A stretch of DNA of 41,897 nt from Chitinophagaceae bacterium UBA1946 (GTDB taxonomy: Bacteria > Bacteroidota > Bacteroidia > Chitinophagales > Chitinophagaceae). The stretch covers positions 9,131 to 51,027 of the forward strand of contig DDEU01000040.1 in assembly GCA_002336815.1 (NCBI GenBank), in the 5' to 3' direction. The notes under the pieces were generated by a model. That model was not told the origin of the DNA. It saw nothing but the letters and a program-made list of their open reading frames with translations, and made no database searches. The stretch's first letter is position 1. The number at the start of each line of letters is the position of its first letter. This document shows, piece after piece, positions 7,293 through 15,157 of the stretch. The position numbers and the translations under genes are program-made.

Positions 7293-7727
7293 TTAAAATA
7301 TGAGGTGCTGTTTGTTTCGGATCTTTTCATTGGTCATCTCCATTACCAGTTGCACGCCCGGCAGCGACCTGATGGATTGAATGAGTTGCTGCAGTTCATC
7401 AGGAGCAACCGGCTCTCCTTTTATCAGCCATAAAAAATCGAGGTGCTTGAATTCCGGCAACAGGTATTCACCGTCAAACTGGTTGTTGTAGAGATAATGG
7501 GTAAGCGAAGTGGATGGTACCGGGTATTCGTAAATGGAAAAAAAATATTTGCGGTTCTTTTTAGACAACTGGATCTCAAAATCGTGATTGATCCTGAAAT
7601 CGAAACCCAGCAACTGGTTCAGGTACCAGCTCATCTGGTAAATTTTTACAGGCGCCACAATACCCAGCAGGATGCTGTCTTCAAAAAACTCACGGGCCAG
7701 TGTTTCATTATCAATTTTAAGTTTCAT
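7293..7727 (-). CDS. IPExxxVDY family protein
   Basis: Conserved small soluble protein of Bacteroidota, named for a motif seen here as LPEFKHLDF about two thirds along the 144-residue chain. No signal peptide, membrane segment or catalytic motif is visible, and its function is unknown. It lies on the same strand as the pterin dehydratase (116 bases downstream) and the M28 peptidase (85 bases upstream). The 3' end is rich in Lys/Asn. Confidence 0.8.
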   Translation of the reverse strand: MKLKIDNETLAREFFEDSILLGIVAPVKIYQMSWYLNQLLGFDFRINHDFEIQLSKKNRKYFFSIYEYPVPSTSLTHYLYNNQFDGEYLLPEFKHLDFLWLIKGEPVAPDELQQLIQSIRSLPGVQLVMEMTNEKIRNKQHLIF

Positions 7728-7812
7728 GCCCTCACCCTGAAAAGGGAATTTATTTACTAGTATTTATGATCTTTTGTTCGCCTGGTATAATGCTCCAGTT
7801 TTGCACCAGTTT

Positions 7813-9447
7813 TTAAAATACGATATCAAAACTCAGGTCTTCTGTGCCCCTCTTTAATTTTACAGTAGTGGTATCACCTTTTTTAAATTTACCCAATGCC
7901 TCCATATAGGTTTGTACATCTGTAAATTTATGATCACCCAATTGTACCAATACGTCGCCTGTTTTAATCCCTACTCTTTGTGCGGTCTTCCCTTCACTTA
8001 CGCCATCCACTCTAACACCTGCACCACTGAAAGTGTAGTCGGGCATAATTCCCAATGTAACTTTAAAACTTGTTTTACCAATCGTCATTTCTCTTGTTTT
8101 GGTAAAAGCAAGTTTTCCTTTTTGATTGTTTGTTTCAATAACCTTGTAAATGTATTTCAGCACCTGCAGTTCACCGGTGTAATTGATCTTGTCTGCATCA
8201 TCACTGGGTTTGTGATAATCAGAGTGCAGACCGGTAAAGAAAAACAATACGGGTATATCTTTCCTGTAAAAAGAAGTGTGATCGCTGGGTCCGGCGCCGC
8301 TGCTGTCGAATTTGATGGTAAAAAATTTATCCTTTGTACTCAGCTCTTCGCCCCATGCCGGCGATGTGCCGTATCCGCCGATCGTTAATCCATGAGTGCT
8401 GTCGTTCAACCTGCCCACCATATCCATGTTGATCATATAAGTGACTGTTGAAAGATCAATGGTTGGATGTTCTGTAAAATATTTTGAACCATACAACCCC
8501 AGCTCCTCACCCGAAAATGCGATCAGCAAATAATTATTGTCTTTAAATTTTGATTCTTTCAGCATTTTACCCATTTCAATAAGCGCTGCTGTACCACTGG
8601 CATTGTCATCTGCACCGTTGTGGATCTGTATATCGGTGCCGCTGTAGAGCGAATTATGATCTTCGTTGTAACCAAGGTGATCGTAGTGAGCGCCAAGCAC
8701 TACCGTAGTAGCAGCGTGGTTGTCAATATATCCAGCCACATTGTGACCAAATCTTTTCTTTTCTTCTACCAGCACTTTCAATTTGATGTCGAGTGTGGCG
8801 GTTTCGTCTTTCAGGTATTTTTCTTTGGCAGCCTTTGAAATATAAATCACTGGTATAACGAAGGGCGCTGGTTTCGCCTTTGACTGGAATGTTAACCCAT
8901 CATCAATAGAAGATGAATTGTAAAGAAAGAGGGCAGTGGCGCCTTTTTTCTTTATTGCTTCCGCCTTTGTTTTAATGGCATCGTCCAGGTCAAAATGAGG
9001 GTTCTCTTTATTTTGTTCCAGCAATTCCCGGAGATCGAAGAACCAGGGAGCGCCGCTTTCCTGCAATGCTACTGCTGCAGTGGCTTCCAGCGACTGGTTG
9101 GGGCAACTGGTTAATGGAAAATATTCTTTTGTCAGCTCCAGGTCGTTGCCATCGATGATACAATGGGATGAAGAGCTGATGAACCTGCCTTCGTTGATCT
9201 CAAAAGCCTGCAAAAAACTTTCGTTCTCTCCTTTGGCCAGCAGGCCGGCTTTGTTAAATTCTTCTGTAATGTAATCGGAAGCTGCCTTTTCGCCCAAGGT
9301 GCCGGCCCTTCTCCCTTCTAATTTATCATCTGCCAAAAAACTGATGTGCGTCTTTAAATTGTTCACGATCAGCTTATCCGCTTTTTTAAGTTTTTGGGCG
9401 GTAGAAACGAGTGGGAAAAAGAAAAACAATAAGGCCAGGTATCTCAT
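7813..9447 (-). CDS. Secreted M28-family zinc aminopeptidase with C-terminal PDZ domain
   Basis: Exported peptidase probably acting in the periplasm. A signal peptide (MRYLALLFFFFPLVSTAQ) starts the 544-residue protein. A protease-associated-like insert spans roughly 100-240. All di-zinc ligands of M28 are present: H254 (GAHYDH), D281 (GADDNASG), E314/E315 (FSGEE), D342 (NMDMVGR) and H412 (DYHKPSDD). Residues about 460-544 form a PDZ domain (GAGVRVDGVSEGKTAQRVGI ... TGDVLVQLG). A perfect -7 box TACCTTTG lies on the minus strand at 9477-9470, 23 bases before the start, without a well-spaced -33 TTG. It is divergent from the LON-domain gene. Confidence 0.93.
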   Translation of the reverse strand: MRYLALLFFFFPLVSTAQKLKKADKLIVNNLKTHISFLADDKLEGRRAGTLGEKAASDYITEEFNKAGLLAKGENESFLQAFEINEGRFISSSSHCIIDGNDLELTKEYFPLTSCPNQSLEATAAVALQESGAPWFFDLRELLEQNKENPHFDLDDAIKTKAEAIKKKGATALFLYNSSSIDDGLTFQSKAKPAPFVIPVIYISKAAKEKYLKDETATLDIKLKVLVEEKKRFGHNVAGYIDNHAATTVVLGAHYDHLGYNEDHNSLYSGTDIQIHNGADDNASGTAALIEMGKMLKESKFKDNNYLLIAFSGEELGLYGSKYFTEHPTIDLSTVTYMINMDMVGRLNDSTHGLTIGGYGTSPAWGEELSTKDKFFTIKFDSSGAGPSDHTSFYRKDIPVLFFFTGLHSDYHKPSDDADKINYTGELQVLKYIYKVIETNNQKGKLAFTKTREMTIGKTSFKVTLGIMPDYTFSGAGVRVDGVSEGKTAQRVGIKTGDVLVQLGDHKFTDVQTYMEALGKFKKGDTTTVKLKRGTEDLSFDIVF

Positions 9448-9622
9448 ACTAATGTTTTAATAAGGAACACAAAGGTAATGCTGAATCAATGTATTTTATG
9501 CAGGCGCCTCAATAGAATGCATTGCTATTACCTGCACAGCCCGTTAAATTTTTTGGAACACAGGATCTGACAGGTTTACGATGCCGAATGTTAAAGGCCA
9601 TTCCATGCACAGCATTCACTTT

Positions 9623-9651
9623 TTGTAATTCCTGTTTACACTTTATCTTCG
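9623..9651 (+). promoter_or_regulatory. Candidate promoter of the LON-domain gene
   Basis: TTG (9623-9625), an 18-base spacer and TATCTTCG (9644-9651, seven of eight) precede the ATG at 9672. The rest of the 224-base divergent region (9448-9671) shows nothing else I can name. Confidence 0.4.
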
Positions 9652-9671
9652 GTTAAAATAGCTGTTGAAAA

Positions 9672-10307
9672 ATGACAAATTTTATTCCAATATTTCCACT
9701 TGGCATTGTAGTGTATCCCGGCGAAGACCTGAACCTGCACATCTTTGAAACCCGGTATAAGGAATTGATCAAAGATTGTACAACAAGCGGTAAAATGTTT
9801 GGTATCCCTACCGTTATCAACGATAAGATGAATGAGATGGGCACCCTGATGCAGGTTACAGAGGTCACCAAGGAATACGATAACGGGGAGATGGATATTA
9901 AGACGAAGGGGGTAAAAGTGTTCAGGATACTGGAAGTGATAAAGGAAGTGCCGGATAAACTGTACAGCGGTGCCATCGTAAATTATCCTGCCAATGAAAC
10001 AAAAGGCAACCGTACCCTCATGAAGGGGGTGATAAAAGCGCTCCGGGAAATGCACGAGTTTTTAAAAGTGACAAAAGATTTTAAAAAAGCAGATGATGAG
10101 TTGTGGAGTTACGATGTGGCACACCATGCAGGCCTGTCGCTGGAGGAAGAATACGAATTGCTGCAATTGATGAACGAACTGCAGCGGGAAGAGTATTTAA
10201 AACAGCATATGCTGAAAGTATTGCCGGTATTGTCTGAGATGGAAAGCCTCAAAAGCCGCATCCAGCTAAACGGGCATTTTAAAAATTTGCATGGATTCGA
10301 TTTGTAA
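9672..10307 (+). CDS. LON peptidase substrate-binding-domain protein
   Basis: Stand-alone homologue of the N-terminal substrate-binding domain of Lon protease. The start FIPIFPLGIVVYPGEDLNLH followed by IFETRYKELIKD is typical. No AAA+ or protease domain follows in the 211 residues. The role is unknown; such proteins may bind unfolded polypeptides. The C-terminal half is helical and charged (EEEYELLQLMNELQREEYL). A repeat-rich spacer separates it from coaX, so co-transcription is possible. Confidence 0.9.
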   Translation: MTNFIPIFPLGIVVYPGEDLNLHIFETRYKELIKDCTTSGKMFGIPTVINDKMNEMGTLMQVTEVTKEYDNGEMDIKTKGVKVFRILEVIKEVPDKLYSGAIVNYPANETKGNRTLMKGVIKALREMHEFLKVTKDFKKADDELWSYDVAHHAGLSLEEEYELLQLMNELQREEYLKQHMLKVLPVLSEMESLKSRIQLNGHFKNLHGFDL

Positions 10308-10309
10308 GG

Positions 10310-10429
10310 GTTGAAAGGTTTAATGTTGAGGGTAGATGCATTTAACCTTAATTCGCAGCAACTCACTTTACTTTACCTTCATTCGTTCACCAACTTTAAA
10401 CCTTCAACCTTTCAACTTTAAACTTTTTT
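10310..10429. repeat. Low-complexity inverted/direct repeat between LON gene and coaX
   Basis: GTTGAAAGGTTTAA at 10310 is mirrored by copies of AACCTTCAACCTTTCAACTT near 10401-10420, so the spacer can fold on itself, and the right arm contains internal near-repeats (TTTAAACCTTCAACCTTTCAACTTTAAAC in pieces). No open frame is convincing. It may be a dispersed intergenic repeat or a leader structure before coaX. Confidence 0.5.
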
Positions 10430-10430
10430 C

Positions 10431-11156
10431 ATGACCACACTTTGTCTTGATTTTGGTAATACCCGTTTAAAGGCCGGGGTTTTTGCAGGGGAAGAATTTG
10501 TAGAAGAGATCAGCCTGCCGGATGACAGCCTTGCACCAGTTGAAATGATCCTGGCAAAATACCGCCCGGAAAGATCCGTCTTGTCTTCTGTAGTAGATCA
10601 CAATTTTGAGATCGAAAAACTGCTGGCGGCCACTACCGTATTTCATAAATTGTCGCACCAAACCAGGCTCAATTTTACCAGCCCGGTGGGCAAGCCGCAA
10701 ACCATTGGGGCCGACAGGCTGGCACTCGCTGCTGCTGCCGTTCATTTTTACCCCGGTAAAAATAATTTGGTGATCGCACTGGGCAGTTGCATCACGTACA
10801 ACTTCATCAACCAGCAGCACGAGTTTATCGGGGGCGCCATCTCGCCGGGGATGGAAATGCGCTTTAAAAGCATGCACGACTACACGGCAAAACTGCCCAT
10901 GGTGCAAAAAGACTTCAATTTTCCTGTAATCGGCTACGATACCAAAACTAATTTGCAAAGCGGCGTGCTGGCAGGCATAAGCTTTGAAATCAGCGGCTAC
11001 ATTGAGTTTTACGAAAATAAGTTCGGCAACTTTAACGTGGTTTTAACCGGTGGGGATGCAGGCTATTTTGCCCGTCACCTTAAAAAGAAGATATTTGCAG
11101 ACCCAAAATTTTTATTCAAAGGACTTTATGCGATCAGCGAAGTTAATAACTGCTAA
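10431..11156 (+). CDS. coaX: Type III pantothenate kinase
   Basis: First step of coenzyme A synthesis: phosphorylates pantothenate with ATP and a monovalent cation. It has the ASKHA phosphate-1 motif DFGNTRLK (7-14), the pantothenate-binding GADR (93-96, catalytic D95), the segment GSCITYN (118-124) at the usual DxGTATT position, and ISPGMEMR (137-144). Length 241 is normal. The GSCITYN segment departs from the common GTATTYD form. The downstream outer-membrane gene starts 1 base after the stop, so they form one transcript. Confidence 0.94.
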   Translation: MTTLCLDFGNTRLKAGVFAGEEFVEEISLPDDSLAPVEMILAKYRPERSVLSSVVDHNFEIEKLLAATTVFHKLSHQTRLNFTSPVGKPQTIGADRLALAAAAVHFYPGKNNLVIALGSCITYNFINQQHEFIGGAISPGMEMRFKSMHDYTAKLPMVQKDFNFPVIGYDTKTNLQSGVLAGISFEISGYIEFYENKFGNFNVVLTGGDAGYFARHLKKKIFADPKFLFKGLYAISEVNNC

Positions 11157-11157
11157 A

Positions 11158-12534
11158 ATGATGATGAGATTTACAGGATTGATTTTTACCATATTTCTTT
11201 ACAGTACTGCTGCTGGCCAGGAAAACTCTCCCTATTCCCGCTATGGGTTGGGCGATATTTTGCCAAGCCAGAACATCATCAACAGGGGCATGGGTGGCAT
11301 ATCGGCCGGTTATTCTGATAATGAAACGGTGAATTTTGTAAACCCGGCCAGTTATGGTAACCTCAACTACCTGCCTCCTGCCCTTGTAAAACAATACCCT
11401 TTGCTCCCCAGCCGCACCATTTTTGATTTTGGTTTTGAAGCAGATTCCCGTACGCTCAAGCAGATCGATCCTTCTGCAAAATTCACTTCTACCAACCTGA
11501 TCATCTCCTATATGCAACTGGGCTTGCCCGTGCGGTTAAAAAAGGCCAATAAAAAAGGCATTTTCCTGGGGTTAAATTTCGGGCTGCGTCCTATTTCAAG
11601 GATCAATTATAAGATACTGGAGGTACAAAGAAAAGCAGGTGTTGATAGCATGGCTACTTTATACGAGGGATCGGGTGGCGTAAATGAAGCATTGATCGGT
11701 GCCGGCTTAAGGATCAAAAATTTTAATATCGGCTTTAACACCGGCTATCGTTTTGGCAACAGGGATTACAGCACTAAACTTAACTTTTTGAACGATTCAG
11801 TGGCATATCAAAAATCCAATTCTTCCAATAAAACAAGCTTTGGAGGTGTTTTTTTTACACTCGGTACACAATATGAATTTCAGTTTACCAGGAAGGTAGG
11901 AGAGATAAAAAAAATGGCGCTGTTAAGATTAGGCGGCTATCTTTCCCTGAGCCAGAAAATGACTGGCGACAATGAAATATTGAGAGAAACCATCAACTAC
12001 GATACCGATGGTGGTGTATACAGGATCGATAGTGTATCCCGGGCTACAAAAACCGGTACCGTTCAGTATCCATCTACCTGGGGAGTAGGTTTCACCTACC
12101 AGGATTTCAATAACCACTGGAGGTTTGGTGCTGATTACGAAGTGAGCAACTGGGCTTCTTACCGCTTTTTCGACCAGGTAGATCAAACACATGATACCTG
12201 GAAGATCAGGGGAGGTGCAGAATATTTCCCGGCAGAGATGAATACACCTGCCAAAAAATATTTCAGTTTTGTAAAGTACAGGGCAGGTTTTTATTACGGT
12301 CCCAATTACGTTAACTTAGGTACCAATATTCCTGAAGTTGGGTTTAGCATTGGCGCCGGTTTTCCTTTAAAGCTTAGAAATGGTTATTACGAAAACCAGC
12401 GTTCTTACCTGAACACCACCATTGAATTTGGCAGCAGGGGCAATAAAAATTCCAACCTGCGTGAAAGTTTTGTAAGGGTAGGTGTTGGCTTCTCCCTCAG
12501 CGATCTTTGGTTCAACAGGTCTAAATATTTTTAA
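11158..12534 (+). CDS. Outer-membrane beta-barrel protein (FadL/PorV-like fold)
   Basis: Putative outer-membrane protein of 458 residues. I start at the first of three consecutive ATGs at 11158, directly after coaX, because a signal peptide then follows (MMMRFTGLIFTIFLYSTAAG) with mature start QENSPYSRYGLGD; a longer frame from 11050 would lie inside coaX. The first 50 mature residues (RGMGGISAGYSDNETVNFVNPASYGNL) resemble the N-terminal hatch of FadL-like barrels. The rest alternates aromatic and polar residues and ends in FNRSKYF, a typical C-terminal aromatic. Substrate unknown. It is followed 12 bases later by lptC. Confidence 0.75.
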   Translation: MMMRFTGLIFTIFLYSTAAGQENSPYSRYGLGDILPSQNIINRGMGGISAGYSDNETVNFVNPASYGNLNYLPPALVKQYPLLPSRTIFDFGFEADSRTLKQIDPSAKFTSTNLIISYMQLGLPVRLKKANKKGIFLGLNFGLRPISRINYKILEVQRKAGVDSMATLYEGSGGVNEALIGAGLRIKNFNIGFNTGYRFGNRDYSTKLNFLNDSVAYQKSNSSNKTSFGGVFFTLGTQYEFQFTRKVGEIKKMALLRLGGYLSLSQKMTGDNEILRETINYDTDGGVYRIDSVSRATKTGTVQYPSTWGVGFTYQDFNNHWRFGADYEVSNWASYRFFDQVDQTHDTWKIRGGAEYFPAEMNTPAKKYFSFVKYRAGFYYGPNYVNLGTNIPEVGFSIGAGFPLKLRNGYYENQRSYLNTTIEFGSRGNKNSNLRESFVRVGVGFSLSDLWFNRSKYF

Positions 12535-12546
12535 GCACTGGTTTGG

Positions 12547-13125
12547 ATGTACATAAAGAAGAATCATATTAAAATAGCAGCAGCCCTCCTCACCGGCTGC
12601 TTTTTTTTATACAGTTGCGAAAACGACCTGGCGCAGGTGCAACAAATCAATGCCAAAGAACTGGGCAAGGATGTGGCCAAAAAAGTGGCCATTCGCTATT
12701 CGCTGGGCGGCAGGAAAAAGGCCGTGCTTACTGCTCCACTGATGTACAGGGTGCAGGATACCACCTCCTACATAGAGTTTCCCCAAACACTGCATGTAGA
12801 TTTTTACAATGCAACCGGCGATACCATCGAAAGCAGGCTGGATGCGAAATACGCCCGTTACCGGGATGCACAGAGCATCGTTTTTTTAAAAGACAGCGTA
12901 AGGGTATACAACACTACCACCGGCGATACGCTCTACTGTAATGAGTTGTACTGGGACAGGGCAAAGATTGGCAATGAATTTTATACCGACAAGGCCGTAA
13001 GGATCCGGCGTAAAATGCAGATCATCGATGGCACTGGCATGGAAGCCCGCCAGGATTTCAAAGAATGGCATATTATACACCCAACCGGTTTTGTAAAAGT
13101 ACCCGGCTCAGAGTTTCCAGATTAA
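12547..13125 (+). CDS. lptC: LPS export protein LptC
   Basis: Membrane-anchored periplasmic link of the LPS transport bridge (LptB2FG-C-A-D). An N-terminal hydrophobic segment holds two possible lipobox cysteines, LLTGC (C18) and LYSC (C24), so it could be a lipoprotein as in other Bacteroidota. Residues about 55-190 form a beta-jellyroll with the LptC signature LHVDFYNATGDTIESRLDAK and later GDTLYCNELYWD and TGMEARQDFKEWHI. Length 192 is normal. It ends in a convergent, shared terminator region with the lipoprotein pair on the other strand. Confidence 0.9.
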   Translation: MYIKKNHIKIAAALLTGCFFLYSCENDLAQVQQINAKELGKDVAKKVAIRYSLGGRKKAVLTAPLMYRVQDTTSYIEFPQTLHVDFYNATGDTIESRLDAKYARYRDAQSIVFLKDSVRVYNTTTGDTLYCNELYWDRAKIGNEFYTDKAVRIRRKMQIIDGTGMEARQDFKEWHIIHPTGFVKVPGSEFPD

Positions 13126-13160
13126 AAAAAAAGGACCTTTCGGTTTTAATCGAATGGCCC
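13124..13160 (-). terminator. Intrinsic terminator of the minus-strand lipoprotein/microprotein transcript
   Basis: In the minus-strand RNA, GGGCCAUUCG (13160-13151) pairs with CGAAAGGUCC (13142-13133) around an 8-base loop, with one A-A mismatch and one G-U pair. A run of nine U follows (13132-13124), which overlaps the lptC stop codon. The plus-strand fold is weaker (two mismatches), so it mainly serves the minus strand. Confidence 0.7.
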
Positions 13161-13181
13161 TCTTGAAAAGTATTTGTGTAT

Positions 13182-13298
13182 TCATTTTTTTAGTTGCCTT
13201 ATCATATACCTTACTATAAGAAAAATTGCCAAGCCTAGAATGATTGCACAAATTGCTGTCCATGTAATAAGCCCCCAATCAATAGTTTTTAGTTCCAT
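13182..13298 (-). CDS. 38-residue single-span membrane protein
   Basis: Short frame found by reading the gap: it starts MELKTIDWGLITWTAICAII and ends in the basic tail RYMIRQLKK. One hydrophobic helix spans about residues 9-29 with Cys17 inside, and the positive tail suggests an N-out, C-in topology. The ATG at 13298 is 5 bases after the TAA of the large lipoprotein gene on the same strand, and a strong terminator begins 22 bases after its own stop, so both fit one transcript. The frame is clean, but there is no clear ribosome-binding site, as is common in Bacteroidota. Function unknown. Confidence 0.6.
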   Translation of the reverse strand: MELKTIDWGLITWTAICAIILGLAIFLIVRYMIRQLKK

Positions 13299-13303
13299 AC
13301 AAA

Positions 13304-14845
13304 TTAAATTTTTGTAAATGCAGTTATAGTGCCATTTAATTGATCAATCTTTATTTGATAATGTACTTCTTTTTTATAAACAGTTCCTATTCCCTCAACG
13401 AAAATATTATAATTTTTGTACCCAATAATATCCACAATTATTTTGCCCCCTGGGTCAAATGATATCGAATAGCTTTTTTGCTCCCAAGACCAAGCAAGAG
13501 TTACACCCCATTCGCTCGAAGTTACATCTACCACCTCCCAAATATGCTGAGCATTTTTTTTAATTTTTGTATAAAAAGTTATCCCAGCAATTAAATTTAT
13601 CACGTTTTCTGCCTTTAAAATTTTCTCATCTTCTTGAATTATTATAGGCGGAACCGATATATTATATGTTGTATTCTGGTCAATATTGCCTATATAATTT
13701 TTAAATTCATCTACAGATGAAAAGCCTAAGGCATCACTGGAATTAATTGATTGAAAAGTATAAGAATCTCCATCCCCAAGTATTTGATTGAGTTGTGTAG
13801 AAACCTTAAGATAATCTTCGGTATTAGGCGTTTGGTCAAAGTTTTGCTCCGGTGCTTCTGTATACCACGAACAATTGTAAATACCACAAGGCGAATTAGA
13901 CAAGTTATTAGTTGTACCCGGCAATGCACCGCTAAAACCACTGCTCCAGCTTGTTGTGCTCGTTGCTGTAGATTGGCCAGTGTTTCCATCCGAATTATCG
14001 TTGCCAGAAGGTGGGGCAGGCGGGCCATCATTTTCAGTTATTATTGTCATGCATTCCTGTTTTGTGCATTCGCCTCGTGGGCATTCGCTGTTGGGATGGT
14101 CGCAACAAGATGGGCTCTTGCAACCAGCGTGACAAGTGCATGTCCCGGTAAATACCCAAAAACACGCTGTGTTAGTGCCAACAACACGGTCCGAGATGAA
14201 AATATCTGGCAGTGTACCCTCTTTAAGTGTTAAAAACACTTTTTTAGTAATGCCATTTTCTTCTTCCTTTCCTTCATACCCAGAAAACAAATCTTTAGGT
14301 ATGCTTTTGAATTTAGTGGTACCAAATACATAATTGCTCATAGCCATAAACAGCCCCATTACCATTTGCCTTTCTTTTATTGTGTACTTGTCACCACTGA
14401 AAGCAATCCCATAAGCATAATTATTATCATAGCAATAAAACTCATACTTGCCATCTTTTTTCATAGCAAACAGTAAAGCGCTCAATGTTTTATTGTTGTT
14501 AGAAAGTGGTATTAAGTAATTGCCATCTTTATCTGCAATAATACCTCTTGCGGCATAATTGTTTTTAGACTTTTGAGCAATCAATTTATTCCATACTGGC
14601 AGCCCTGCATTATCGGGCAGTGTATTCACAAATCCTGTTTTGTTATTTTCTTCTTTTAATAAATCAATGATGGCTTGTAGTTCAGGAGAGCTAGCTGCCG
14701 GCTCTTTGAAAAACTTTTCTATGTAGCTTCGCCTGTCATTTAATGATATATTATCAGTCTTTTTGCATGAATAAAACGTGGCAGCGAAAAGAAGAAGAAT
14801 TGTCAGAACCCCTAATGAATGACATTTAAGTCTTGTTAGATTCAT
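13304..14845 (-). CDS. Cys-rich lipoprotein of unknown function
   Basis: Predicted lipoprotein of 513 residues. I start at the ATG at 14845 (MNLTRLKCHS...), since it gives a compact signal peptide ending in the lipobox FYSC; an in-frame ATG at 14872 would add nine residues. After a soluble N-terminal region comes a cluster of about ten cysteines around residues 220-265 (CTCHAGCKSPSCCDHP ... CPRGECTKQEC), then a Gly/Ser/Thr/Asn-rich linker and a beta-rich C-terminal part. The cluster could bind metal or form disulfides. Base composition is visibly AT-richer than neighbouring genes, suggesting recent acquisition. I do not recognise the family. Confidence 0.75.
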   Translation of the reverse strand: MNLTRLKCHSLGVLTILLLFAATFYSCKKTDNISLNDRRSYIEKFFKEPAASSPELQAIIDLLKEENNKTGFVNTLPDNAGLPVWNKLIAQKSKNNYAARGIIADKDGNYLIPLSNNNKTLSALLFAMKKDGKYEFYCYDNNYAYGIAFSGDKYTIKERQMVMGLFMAMSNYVFGTTKFKSIPKDLFSGYEGKEEENGITKKVFLTLKEGTLPDIFISDRVVGTNTACFWVFTGTCTCHAGCKSPSCCDHPNSECPRGECTKQECMTIITENDGPPAPPSGNDNSDGNTGQSTATSTTSWSSGFSGALPGTTNNLSNSPCGIYNCSWYTEAPEQNFDQTPNTEDYLKVSTQLNQILGDGDSYTFQSINSSDALGFSSVDEFKNYIGNIDQNTTYNISVPPIIIQEDEKILKAENVINLIAGITFYTKIKKNAQHIWEVVDVTSSEWGVTLAWSWEQKSYSISFDPGGKIIVDIIGYKNYNIFVEGIGTVYKKEVHYQIKIDQLNGTITAFTKI

Positions 14846-14872
14846 AATCTGTTGTTGTTTTAAGATACTCAA

Positions 14873-15157
14873 ATTGGTTATTGAAATATAATCTGCACAG
14901 GGTATTTTACCAGTCGAATGGTACGTAATGAAAAACGTTGTTAACCTGAGATATTCCTGATATTTTTATGGGATAATTTGAGAGAGATGATCGGTAGGTC
15001 AAGAATATGAATTAAAAATAACAAAAAAAATGGAGCAGCAAAATTTATTTAAAAATTAGCCCCTTAGAGTTAGTGTTTTATCATTTAAAAAATTTATTAC
15101 AATAATAGTCTTATCATTCCTGTCTTGTTTTAATTTCACTTTTCAAAAAATAATATT
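14873..15157. other. Divergent intergenic region, no gene seen
   Basis: These 285 AT-rich bases separate the minus-strand lipoprotein from the plus-strand aldo/keto reductase. No open frame, tRNA or strong hairpin is visible. It must hold both promoters, but I find only weak -7 matches. Confidence 0.5.

Noticed and set aside
11050..11157. Longer start for the outer-membrane barrel gene
   Set aside because: It would overlap coaX by 107 bases and would hide the signal peptide that begins at 11158.
13751..14233. 160-codon frame on the plus strand over the Cys-rich lipoprotein
   Set aside because: Antisense shadow; its Cys/Arg-rich product mirrors the Cys-rich stretch of the real gene.
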